Positions 1 to 7,292 of a stretch of 18,986 nucleotides of DNA are shown piece by piece. This DNA is from an uncultured Bacteroidales bacterium. GTDB lineage: Bacteria; Bacteroidota; Bacteroidia; Bacteroidales; Paludibacteraceae. Each line of letters opens with the position of its first letter. The first letter of the stretch is position 1. The stretch covers positions 1 through 18,986 of the forward strand of contig CAIWIS010000625.1 of the NCBI GenBank assembly GCA_903912795.1, given 5' to 3'. Both the position numbers and the translations under genes were made by a program. The notes below the pieces were generated by a model that saw only the letters and a list, made by a program, of their open reading frames with translations, was not told the DNA's origin and made no database searches.

Positions 1-756
1 CAGAATCCTAACTTAGATATTTTTATTCAAAAAAATTTCCCTGAAAGTACTATAGAAATTGAAATTGTAGATCATTCGATATTATTCAGTGGCTATGAAC
101 ATGTGTTGCCTGTTTTTAATAGTCGCGCTATTGAAACCTGCACTTTTCGCATTCCTGACTTAAGCGAGAATTATGTGTATTTCAACGATGATTTTTTTCT
201 TGTACGCCCAATTATGCCCGAAGATTGGTATAGAAACGATCATATTGTGGCTTATGGACATTGGCGCAGCATATTGCTCGATAAGTTGCTGTGGCTCATT
301 AAACCACTTAAAAATGGTCATAAACCTGTAGGATTTAAAGACTCCATGCTTTTGTCGGCCTTGAAGCTAAAACGCAAATGGACATATTTTCATCTTGAAC
401 ACATGCCGCATCCGCTTAAAAAAAGCATGTTGGAAGGTTTTTTTACAAAAAATCCAGCGTACTTTTTATCCAATATCTCACATAAATTCAGAAGTGCAAA
501 ACAGTTTAATACACAAGCATTGTATTATATGCTTATGTTCGATGCCAACATAGCCAATCTAACACCAACAAATAATGTATTTTTGTACCTCAAACCCGTA
601 AACCGTGGAACAGGTTATATTACCCGAAAATTAAGCACATTTGAGCAACAAAAAGATATAAAATTTTGCTGCATGGGTTCGCTGGATATGGCTACCGAAG
701 CGGATAGAAAAGAGTTGTTACTGTGGATGCAGAAATTACTTAAAATTGAATTTTAA
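1..756 (+). CDS. Stealth-family capsular polysaccharide phosphotransferase, 3' part (5' end outside window)
   Basis: The reading frame is open from the first base, so the gene starts upstream; the GTG at 103 is internal. The visible 251 residues carry the Stealth CR2 signature: a segment like HVLPVFNSRAIET followed by RIPDLSENYVYFNDDFFL, with the acidic NDD cluster. A CR3-like region follows (HMPHPLKKS, then a KFRS motif before a helix). Stealth proteins transfer a hexose-1-phosphate from a nucleotide sugar to a growing glycan, making phosphodiester-linked capsule, and are related to the animal GlcNAc-1-phosphotransferase. This is family knowledge; donor and acceptor cannot be read here. The next glycosyltransferase begins one base after the stop, so the two are probably translated together. 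The CR1 region lies outside the window. Confidence 0.85.
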   Translation, partial: QNPNLDIFIQKNFPESTIEIEIVDHSILFSGYEHVLPVFNSRAIETCTFRIPDLSENYVYFNDDFFLVRPIMPEDWYRNDHIVAYGHWRSILLDKLLWLIKPLKNGHKPVGFKDSMLLSALKLKRKWTYFHLEHMPHPLKKSMLEGFFTKNPAYFLSNISHKFRSAKQFNTQALYYMLMFDANIANLTPTNNVFLYLKPVNRGTGYITRKLSTFEQQKDIKFCCMGSLDMATEADRKELLLWMQKLLKIEF

Positions 757-757
757 A

Positions 758-1768
758 ATGAATATACAACATCCCGTTATTACCGTTATTATTCCCATTT
801 ATAATGATGAATTATATCTGAGAGATGCATTACTTTCTATTCAGCAACAAACATTTGCCGATTTTGAATGCATTTGTATCAACGATGGCTCTGTTGATAA
901 ATCGGAGGAGATAATTGACGAATTTGTGCTCAACGACAGTCGTTTCGTGAAGCTAAACCGTCCGAATGGAGGTGTGTCGGCAGCAAGAAACTCGGGTTTA
1001 GCTATTGCAAAAGGGGAATATATCTATATGATGGATCACGATGATTTGACTCCGGCTTATACGTTGAAAAAATTGTATAATGCTGCAATTGAGTACAATG
1101 CCGACCTTGCAAGAGGACGAATGATGATGATAGCTGAAGATATTAAACTGGAGCAATTACCCAAGGAAAACAATAAAAATAAAGTGTATTTTTACACAAA
1201 CCCATTGACAAATTATTACCGCTACATGCGAGGTAAAAATAAAAGATGGTATTATGTATGGATGTGTTTGTTCAAAAAAACGGCACTAACAAATGTTAGA
1301 TTTGTGGATGCACTACGCTCTGGTGGTGAAGATTTTTTATTTACATTCGATGCTGTAGCTAATATCAAAAGCTTTGTTCAAATAACCGATGTGGTGGCAT
1401 GTCATCGGCACTCCAAAATAAGTGTAACCCTAAATGGCTACAAACCACAACTTTTTTTTGATATATGCAAAATTGTAATACCCTATATTTACCAAAAGTA
1501 TGCTCAGGACAGCAATATTGACAAACGACTTCTCTGGTGGGTTTATCATAAAGAGTCCTATGCTGTTTATCGCTTTCTGATTCGCAATATTGTAAGAAGA
1601 AATGATGAGAAATCACTTCTTGAAGCAACTGAAATTTTACGAAGTTTGGTGGGCACACCCGCATTTCTGGAGATACAAAAAAGATGGAGTTTTCGACAAA
1701 AAATATTCTTTCGCCTTGTACTAAACAAAAAATACAGTTTAGCTAAAAAATTTAAACTTTTTATGTAG
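758..1768 (+). CDS. Family 2 glycosyltransferase (GT-A fold)
   Basis: This 336-residue protein opens with the GT2 nucleotide-sugar-binding strand ITVIIPIYND (residues 8-17). It continues with INDGS (41-45), the GGVSAARNSG segment (71-80) and the metal-binding DHDD (93-96). A GGED motif near residue 190 is a plausible catalytic base. The C-terminal third is basic and aromatic and has no convincing membrane span, so the enzyme probably acts at the inner face of the inner membrane on a lipid-linked repeat unit. I chose the ATG at 758, one base after the upstream stop; an in-frame TTG at 746 would overlap the Stealth gene and adds only four residues. The transferred sugar cannot be predicted. Confidence 0.9.
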   Translation: MNIQHPVITVIIPIYNDELYLRDALLSIQQQTFADFECICINDGSVDKSEEIIDEFVLNDSRFVKLNRPNGGVSAARNSGLAIAKGEYIYMMDHDDLTPAYTLKKLYNAAIEYNADLARGRMMMIAEDIKLEQLPKENNKNKVYFYTNPLTNYYRYMRGKNKRWYYVWMCLFKKTALTNVRFVDALRSGGEDFLFTFDAVANIKSFVQITDVVACHRHSKISVTLNGYKPQLFFDICKIVIPYIYQKYAQDSNIDKRLLWWVYHKESYAVYRFLIRNIVRRNDEKSLLEATEILRSLVGTPAFLEIQKRWSFRQKIFFRLVLNKKYSLAKKFKLFM

Positions 1769-1811
1769 GTAAAAGTTTACAATCACTCGTATAAAAACTC
1801 ACCGACAGAAT

Positions 1812-2714
1812 ATGATTTCAATAATTATTTGTTCAAGAAATAAACAAGTCCCAACTGCATTAAAAGAAAATATAAATTCTACAATAGGAGTTGAATATGA
1901 AATTATTACAATAGATAATTCTGAGAACAAATATTCCATTTTTTCAGCATATAATCATGGGGCAACTCTAAGCATATTTCCCTACCTCTGTTTTTTGCAC
2001 GAAGATGTACTTTTTGTAACAAACGGGTGGGGGATCAATTTAATCAAACATTTAAATCAGGATAAATGTGGAATAATTGGAGTTGCCGGAGGCAAAATCA
2101 TAGCTAATGTACCGGCTCAATGGTCAAATGAAAACCGATATATAAACATAATTCAACATACAAAAAAATCGAAAACCGGTCTTTATCTGCATGAACCCAA
2201 AAGCAGTTCAGAGCTTTTTGAGGAAGCTATTGTAGTAGATGGTGTTTTTTTATCAATGCGTCGTGATATTTTCGCTCAAATAAAGTTTGATGAAAGTCTG
2301 AAAGGATTTCATAGCTACGATTATGATATTTCCATACAGTCGGTTATAGCAGGTTATAAAAATTATGTTGTTTATGATATTTTGTTAGAGCACTTTTCGG
2401 AGGGCTTTAAAGACTATAATTACTACAACAACTTAATAAAAGTATATAAAAAATGGCATTTAAAGTTGCCTTTAATTACTTCCGATATAGCTACTAATTC
2501 TGATATAGATATTCAACACATTGAAAAAAAGAGATTTAAAAAACTTATCAGACGAATGGCTAAATCCGGTTTTAGTTATAATGATATAAATGCTGTAATG
2601 CATTATTTCGCCGAAGTTCTTAAATCGAAAGGATACAAAGCAGACCTGGGATTTACAAGGGAAAAGGTTTTTTTTATCAAACTATATAAATCGATTCTAT
2701 TTTTCAGAAAATAA
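1812..2714 (+). CDS. Glycosyltransferase-like protein (Glyco_tranf_2_5 type)
   Basis: This 300-residue protein starts with MISIIICSRNK, a GT-A opening strand. A short EIITIDNS stretch follows, then FLHEDV (residues 61-66), whose HED occupies the place of the DxD metal site. GIIGVAGG lies further on and a conserved aspartate-rich region (FHSYDYDISIQ) sits mid-protein. This order fits the 'glycosyltransferase like family' related to GT2 (PF13712). The C-terminal third is lysine-rich. It lies 43 bases after the GT2 gene and 12 bases before the GT11-like gene, all on one strand, so it belongs to the same polysaccharide unit. Its codon use looks more AT-rich than the GT2 gene before it. Substrate is unknown. 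Confidence 0.8.
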   Translation: MISIIICSRNKQVPTALKENINSTIGVEYEIITIDNSENKYSIFSAYNHGATLSIFPYLCFLHEDVLFVTNGWGINLIKHLNQDKCGIIGVAGGKIIANVPAQWSNENRYINIIQHTKKSKTGLYLHEPKSSSELFEEAIVVDGVFLSMRRDIFAQIKFDESLKGFHSYDYDISIQSVIAGYKNYVVYDILLEHFSEGFKDYNYYNNLIKVYKKWHLKLPLITSDIATNSDIDIQHIEKKRFKKLIRRMAKSGFSYNDINAVMHYFAEVLKSKGYKADLGFTREKVFFIKLYKSILFFRK

Positions 2715-2726
2715 GACAAATTTAAA

Positions 2727-3581
2727 ATGGAGATACTATCTAAAAATAAAAAACTTATTGTTATAAAACCCAATGGGAATAGTAGCAACAGGTTGGTTCA
2801 AAACCTGCATTTTGAGGTTTTTTGCCTAGAGCATAATATTCAATTTCAGAATCCGACATTTGCCGATATGGCAAAGTTTTACACTTCGCCCTGCAATTCT
2901 CAAACCAATCGGTTTCTCCGATTTTTGCAAATAGATTTACTCGGAAAAATATTCCGACATAGTAAACTTGTTAAAAGGATATTCTCAATAGTTTGGATAA
3001 TCTCGAGATTCGGATTTCTGAAACTTGTACGTTTCGACAGGGTAACAGCAGATTGTGAACAAACACTTTTGAAAGCATTCGAAAAAAATGATGTTGTATA
3101 CTCCGCAGGATGGGCATTCAGAGTTCCTGAATTAGTAGAAAAATACGGTACTGAGATGAGAATGAAGTATGCGCTGAAGCCCTATTTTTATAACAAAAAT
3201 GAATTTGCAGATAAAATAAATCACTACAAATCAAATGGTTATACACTCACCGGTGTGCACATTCGAAGAGGGGATTATAAAACATGGAAAAACGGAATGT
3301 ACTATTTCGACGACGATGTGTATAAAAAACAAATGGACAATCTTTCCCGTAAACTACAAACCGAAGGAAAAGAGAAGCAGATTTTTATTTTATTTTCGAA
3401 CGAGCCACTACAATTCGAACAATCATCGAACCTGCTTATTTCAAGCGAGAAATGGTTTATCGACCACCATATAATGGCACAATGCGATTATTTAATCGGT
3501 CCTCCGAGCACATTTACACTTTGGGCAAGCTTTGTCGGACAATCGGAACTTATCCGAATATACAACGATACAACTGTTTAG
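2727..3581 (+). CDS. GT11-like (alpha-1,2-fucosyltransferase-like) glycosyltransferase
   Basis: The 284-residue product has the hallmark GVHIRRGDYKTW (176-187), the HxRRGDY motif that binds GDP-sugar in GT11 and related fucosyltransferases. A LFSNEPLQF strand (222-230) and a C-terminal AQCDYLIGPPSTFTLWAS segment (251-268) correspond to the later conserved motifs of that superfamily. The N-terminal IKPNGNSSNRLVQNLHF resembles the usual glycine-rich opening loop. Known GT11 enzymes move fucose from GDP-fucose onto galactose; whether this divergent member uses fucose is inference. It is the last plus-strand gene of the cluster, and its TAG stop abuts the TAA stop of the convergent ligase gene with no base between. 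Confidence is high for the fold and moderate for the sugar. Confidence 0.75.
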   Translation: MEILSKNKKLIVIKPNGNSSNRLVQNLHFEVFCLEHNIQFQNPTFADMAKFYTSPCNSQTNRFLRFLQIDLLGKIFRHSKLVKRIFSIVWIISRFGFLKLVRFDRVTADCEQTLLKAFEKNDVVYSAGWAFRVPELVEKYGTEMRMKYALKPYFYNKNEFADKINHYKSNGYTLTGVHIRRGDYKTWKNGMYYFDDDVYKKQMDNLSRKLQTEGKEKQIFILFSNEPLQFEQSSNLLISSEKWFIDHHIMAQCDYLIGPPSTFTLWASFVGQSELIRIYNDTTV

Positions 3582-4790
3582 TTATTCAACAGTTACGGCT
3601 AATTTCTTTTTATCGGCCAAATCTTGTTGAACAATTAAAATAAAACAAATCAGAAAAACGGTTGGGTTAAGGTCTCTTTCAAAACTTCCCATCATCAATT
3701 GCATCAAAGTAGTCATCAACAGAAATGACATGATGAGACTGAAACTATGACTCACGCTGTAATAGCCCAGAATAAACATTGCAAATGTAACCAACAAACC
3801 AATAACACCATATTCTAAGGTACTTTGCAAAAACACATTGTGTGTATGTTTGTTGTTGAACATGCCTCTTTTCGCAAATTCAATTGTCATGTTATTTGCA
3901 GCGGTGCTCACTCCTACTCCTGCAAAATCAGACTTTACAATCTCGTCAACTGCTATTTTCCAGATTACTAAACGGGGCTCACGTTTCAGATTTTCTTCGC
4001 TCAAACGCGGATTACCTTTAACTAATGCAATGGCTAACAAGATAAACAACGACGTACTGACGAATGTAAGTATGCGGCTTTTGTGCCAAAAATAGCGGAT
4101 TATAAACATTGTCAGCAATACAAAACTGGTAATTAAGCCCACTCTGCCTTCGGATAAAAACAGATTGACAACAATCACAGCAGCTACAATAATAAGCGCA
4201 AATCGGGGCCAAAGAACCCTTTTTCGTGCATAATGTACTAGCAAATAATAACTAAAAATTAAGGATAAATTGAAGTAGTAATTCAGTTTCATGTGTTGAT
4301 TCACATACTGAATACGGATTAATCCAAACAGTGAATTTCGATTTTCGCTATTCCAGATTTCAGGTGTCATTTTTGATAACAGAAATACTCCTATCAAAAA
4401 TGATGTGATAATAAATGTCCAGGCAAAATACTTTAATTTAAAATAGCTGTTGAATCCCAGTAGCCCAACAATTCCAAATATTAGAAACGGTATTCTTTCT
4501 TCAATATACGTTCCGAAAAGCGCCGTGTTTTTTTCGAACGGAAAGTAAAGAAATTGCAGCAGGAAGTAGAAGATAATCACTATAAAAAACCATTGCCGGA
4601 AACTATTTTCCCAACGCAATTGCCTCCATTTTTTTTCAACAATAACCTCTGTCAGGTAAGTAAATATGGCAATTGCAAAAGTAATCCGTTGAAGATTATT
4701 TATGAGAAATGCCAATTCGACAACTAAACACAACATGCTGATAAGGTTGACAAGCTTCACAGCTTTCATAAACTTACTTTCTGAGTTCAT
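3582..4790 (-). CDS. O-antigen ligase / Wzy-type polymerase-like membrane protein
   Basis: This is a polytopic protein of about 402 residues with roughly ten hydrophobic segments. A periplasmic-loop signature HTHNVFLQSTLEYGVIG lies near residue 315, typical of the O-antigen ligase/polymerase superfamily. An SEGRVGL segment near 213 and EPRLVIW near 272 match the other places where these proteins keep charged residues. Such proteins either polymerise repeat units (Wzy) or join glycan to a lipid or protein acceptor (WaaL, PglL); sequence alone does not separate these. The ATG at 4790 is preferred; an in-frame GTG at 4796 adds two residues. It sits 24 bases behind the Wzi-like gene and is the last gene of the minus-strand surface-glycan set. 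Confidence 0.85.
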   Translation of the reverse strand: MNSESKFMKAVKLVNLISMLCLVVELAFLINNLQRITFAIAIFTYLTEVIVEKKWRQLRWENSFRQWFFIVIIFYFLLQFLYFPFEKNTALFGTYIEERIPFLIFGIVGLLGFNSYFKLKYFAWTFIITSFLIGVFLLSKMTPEIWNSENRNSLFGLIRIQYVNQHMKLNYYFNLSLIFSYYLLVHYARKRVLWPRFALIIVAAVIVVNLFLSEGRVGLITSFVLLTMFIIRYFWHKSRILTFVSTSLFILLAIALVKGNPRLSEENLKREPRLVIWKIAVDEIVKSDFAGVGVSTAANNMTIEFAKRGMFNNKHTHNVFLQSTLEYGVIGLLVTFAMFILGYYSVSHSFSLIMSFLLMTTLMQLMMGSFERDLNPTVFLICFILIVQQDLADKKKLAVTVE

Positions 4791-4814
4791 AAACACGTAT
4801 TATTATATTAATAT

Positions 4815-6239
4815 TTATTTTGTGAGCGGGAAAATTGCCCCTCGTTTACTAACTTTAAATAATATACCAGCGTTATTGCCGTATGCTTTACCAGCATCAA
4901 CTCCAATTACAATCCCAGCGTCTAAATGAAATAACTTTTCAAAATGCTTATTTATCTCAATAAGAAAAGATGTCGAACGTAAGTTAACTTCGTTAGGATA
5001 AGTATCATAACTTCCATAATTACTTATAAATGAAACTTTTGATTTATAGAAATAATCTTTTAACTCTCCTTCGAATCCAACATGATGTACTTTTACGCGG
5101 TTATTCAATATATATACCTCCTTATTTTTATTATAAACAGGCGATGTAATAAATGGCGTGCCAATCGTTCGGCCATAATGCGTCCAGCCATTCTGATATA
5201 AATAATTATTAAAGTAGCTATCAGCACCGCCATAAACCACACCATCCATATCGTGAAAAGGTCCGGATTGGTCGGTAGTATTCAGGTATTCGTATAAAAT
5301 CTTTTTTACTAAAGGAAACTGATTGTTTTTCAACGAAATACCCCACAATCCATCAACCACATTCACCGAATTCCACAGTATTCGTATGGGTTTATCTTCC
5401 GCAATATGTTGCCAGTAAGCATTCAGTTCGTAGTTTTTTATAGTTAATTCCAGTTTTAATCCCTGCGAAATAATATGATTTCCACCCACATTGATTTGTT
5501 CGTTAAGCGTTGACGAAGTAGAACCGTTTCGAGCAAAAAAAACATTTATAAAATCATTCAATCCGGTAGGTTGAAGTCCATAACCGGGCACATTTCCTCC
5601 CCATTGTGCCACATGATCTAATCCATATTGAACATGAACAGGACTTTTAGTGCCTCCCATTCGCAAAACAGCATATTTATGATGCAGAAGCAAATCCTGT
5701 GTGTAAATCTGGTCGGTAAACCAACCGTGCGAAACTCCACCCTTAATTTCAATTAATCTGTTTTTAAAAAAAAGCGGTGTAAAATCTTCTATACCCACAA
5801 AAACTTTGGGCATTGGACGCGCATTGTTCGAAAACAATAAACCTCCACCCGACAGCGTTTCGTCCTGATTACCATGTTTTTCTTCGCGCATCCCTACACT
5901 TGCATTGAATACCCAGAATCGTCCACCAAGATATAATTCGTGCAATACTGCTGATGTTTTGCTTGCAATGTTCAGGTAAGCACTCGATACAAAATTATAG
6001 TCGAAAAGTTGTTTTGAAACGGATTTATCTTTCTGAATTTTAGCAAAAACAGACAGGCTATTCGGGTCGAAGGGAACTTTACCGTATTGATTATTTTGGA
6101 TCCAAAATGGTGATTTTGTGCCGGTAGAAGTTATTCCCTTTATCTCAATTTGATAGTAAACAGAATCTGACTGTGCCGTTATACTGTTTATTATCAGCAT
6201 GCTAATAAGCAAAACTAAAGCATTTATTGTTTTATTCAT
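4815..6239 (-). CDS. Wzi-like capsule assembly outer-membrane protein
   Basis: The 474-residue product begins with a clear signal peptide (MNKTINALVLLISMLIINS, cleavage likely after the following ITA). Near the mature N-terminus is the Wzi-family region with KSPFWIQNNQYG. The rest is rich in alternating aromatic and polar strands (for example HELYLGGRFWVFNASVG and GGVSHGWFTDQ) as expected of an outer-membrane beta-barrel. Wzi binds capsular polysaccharide at the cell surface in enteric bacteria, and homologues in Bacteroidota occur in surface-glycan loci. The start is the ATG at 6239, because the in-frame GTG at 6251 would put four extra residues ahead of the signal peptide. It lies between the kelch lipoprotein gene and the ligase-like gene, both on the same strand with gaps of about 20 bases. 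Confidence 0.85.
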   Translation of the reverse strand: MNKTINALVLLISMLIINSITAQSDSVYYQIEIKGITSTGTKSPFWIQNNQYGKVPFDPNSLSVFAKIQKDKSVSKQLFDYNFVSSAYLNIASKTSAVLHELYLGGRFWVFNASVGMREEKHGNQDETLSGGGLLFSNNARPMPKVFVGIEDFTPLFFKNRLIEIKGGVSHGWFTDQIYTQDLLLHHKYAVLRMGGTKSPVHVQYGLDHVAQWGGNVPGYGLQPTGLNDFINVFFARNGSTSSTLNEQINVGGNHIISQGLKLELTIKNYELNAYWQHIAEDKPIRILWNSVNVVDGLWGISLKNNQFPLVKKILYEYLNTTDQSGPFHDMDGVVYGGADSYFNNYLYQNGWTHYGRTIGTPFITSPVYNKNKEVYILNNRVKVHHVGFEGELKDYFYKSKVSFISNYGSYDTYPNEVNLRSTSFLIEINKHFEKLFHLDAGIVIGVDAGKAYGNNAGILFKVSKRGAIFPLTK

Positions 6240-6260
6240 ACCAACATTCACATTTTAAAC

Positions 6261-7271
6261 TTATGGCTCAAATTTCCATAAATCGTTAAACCGGACTTTG
6301 TCGGTTTCACCAAAACCAATAAAAGCATTATTGCCAACAACAAAAGCTAACGCATTTTCACGCCCGAAAGTCGGGATTGTTCCCCTTTTATACCATACAT
6401 CTTTGAGTGCATCGTATTCCATTATATCATTATGTAAAAAGCCTGTCGTTAATGTACCGCCATATCGCCTACCAGTAGCCACGAAAAAACGGTTTTTTAC
6501 CGAAAATGCCAATGCGTTGATTCGTCCTGCATCAGGCATACTTTTACGCTGCTTCCAGGTATCTGTTTCAGGAAAATATTCCCACCAGTCGTTAGCATTA
6601 TAACCATAATATCCGGTGCCAAAGAAATAACGCACTCCATCAGTACAGCTCACTGCAACCGCGCGTCGCTCTCCCGGAAAATCGGACATTTGTTCCCATG
6701 TGTCTGTTTGCGTATTGTAGCGCCACACATCTCTGAATTTATAATTTTTTACACCCAACGAAAAAACATAAATCCATTGCTGATACGCAAAACTTGAGCA
6801 GTTTACAACTGGAGCATCCGAATCGGGTGTTTTTTTAGGAAAATCAGCTCTTTTTGTCCAGCTATCATTTTCGGGATTGTACATCCACAAATCGGGAAAT
6901 GCAACTGTATCGGTTCCGTAAACTCCCGATGAGCCTGTATTAAAGCCAAAGCCAATATATGCTTTACCATCAACAACTTCGGCTATGGCTCCGACTCTTC
7001 CCTTTCCGGGGAAGTCGGACTTACGTGTCCATGTATTATTTTCGGGGTCAAACTCCCAACAATCGGTTAAACCAACACTTTGCTTAGCCCCTTGACGACC
7101 TAAAGTAAGATATGCTTTATTGTTGATAACAAATGATGAAGCAGTAGCCCGCTCTAACCCAGCGGGAATTTGAATTGATGTGGGTGAAATACTTGGATAA
7201 GGTGATTGTACCGTGTCGATACACGATACGAGTATGATTAAAAGTATAAATAGAGTTGTTTTACTCCACAT
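6261..7271 (-). CDS. Kelch-repeat lipoprotein
   Basis: The 336-residue product starts with a lipoprotein signal, MWSKTTLFILLIILVSC, with the cysteine at position 17 as the lipidation site. The body is a set of kelch blades: the pattern W-x-[FY]-x-P/T-x-x-x-x-W recurs (WEFDPENNTW, WMYNPENDSW, WRYNTQTDTW, WEYFPETDTW, a weaker EYDALKDVW), and the chain ends WKFEP. That fits a six-bladed propeller whose last blade may be completed by the N-terminus. An in-frame GTG at 7292 directly touching the upstream stop would add seven residues before the signal; the ATG at 7271 gives a standard lipoprotein. Propellers of this kind bind or epimerise sugars (sialate epimerase is one example), but no function can be assigned. 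It probably faces the periplasm or cell surface next to Wzi. Confidence 0.85.
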   Translation of the reverse strand: MWSKTTLFILLIILVSCIDTVQSPYPSISPTSIQIPAGLERATASSFVINNKAYLTLGRQGAKQSVGLTDCWEFDPENNTWTRKSDFPGKGRVGAIAEVVDGKAYIGFGFNTGSSGVYGTDTVAFPDLWMYNPENDSWTKRADFPKKTPDSDAPVVNCSSFAYQQWIYVFSLGVKNYKFRDVWRYNTQTDTWEQMSDFPGERRAVAVSCTDGVRYFFGTGYYGYNANDWWEYFPETDTWKQRKSMPDAGRINALAFSVKNRFFVATGRRYGGTLTTGFLHNDIMEYDALKDVWYKRGTIPTFGRENALAFVVGNNAFIGFGETDKVRFNDLWKFEP

Positions 7272-7292
7272 ATTGTAGATTAGAATATTCAC

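Noticed and set aside
103..756. GTG at 103 as a true gene start
   Set aside because: The frame is open to base 1 and the upstream codons encode conserved Stealth sequence, so this is an internal codon.
1365..1664. Minus-strand open frame inside the GT2 gene
   Set aside because: It lies fully within a well-supported glycosyltransferase, is cysteine/histidine-rich in a random way and has no recognisable motif.
4018..4212. Short frame overlapping the ligase-like gene
   Set aside because: Same strand but another frame of a convincing membrane-protein gene; no motif or start signal.
6261..7271. Sialate epimerase (NanM) assignment for the kelch protein
   Set aside because: Only the propeller repeats are visible and no sialic-acid genes lie nearby, so a specific enzyme name is not supported.
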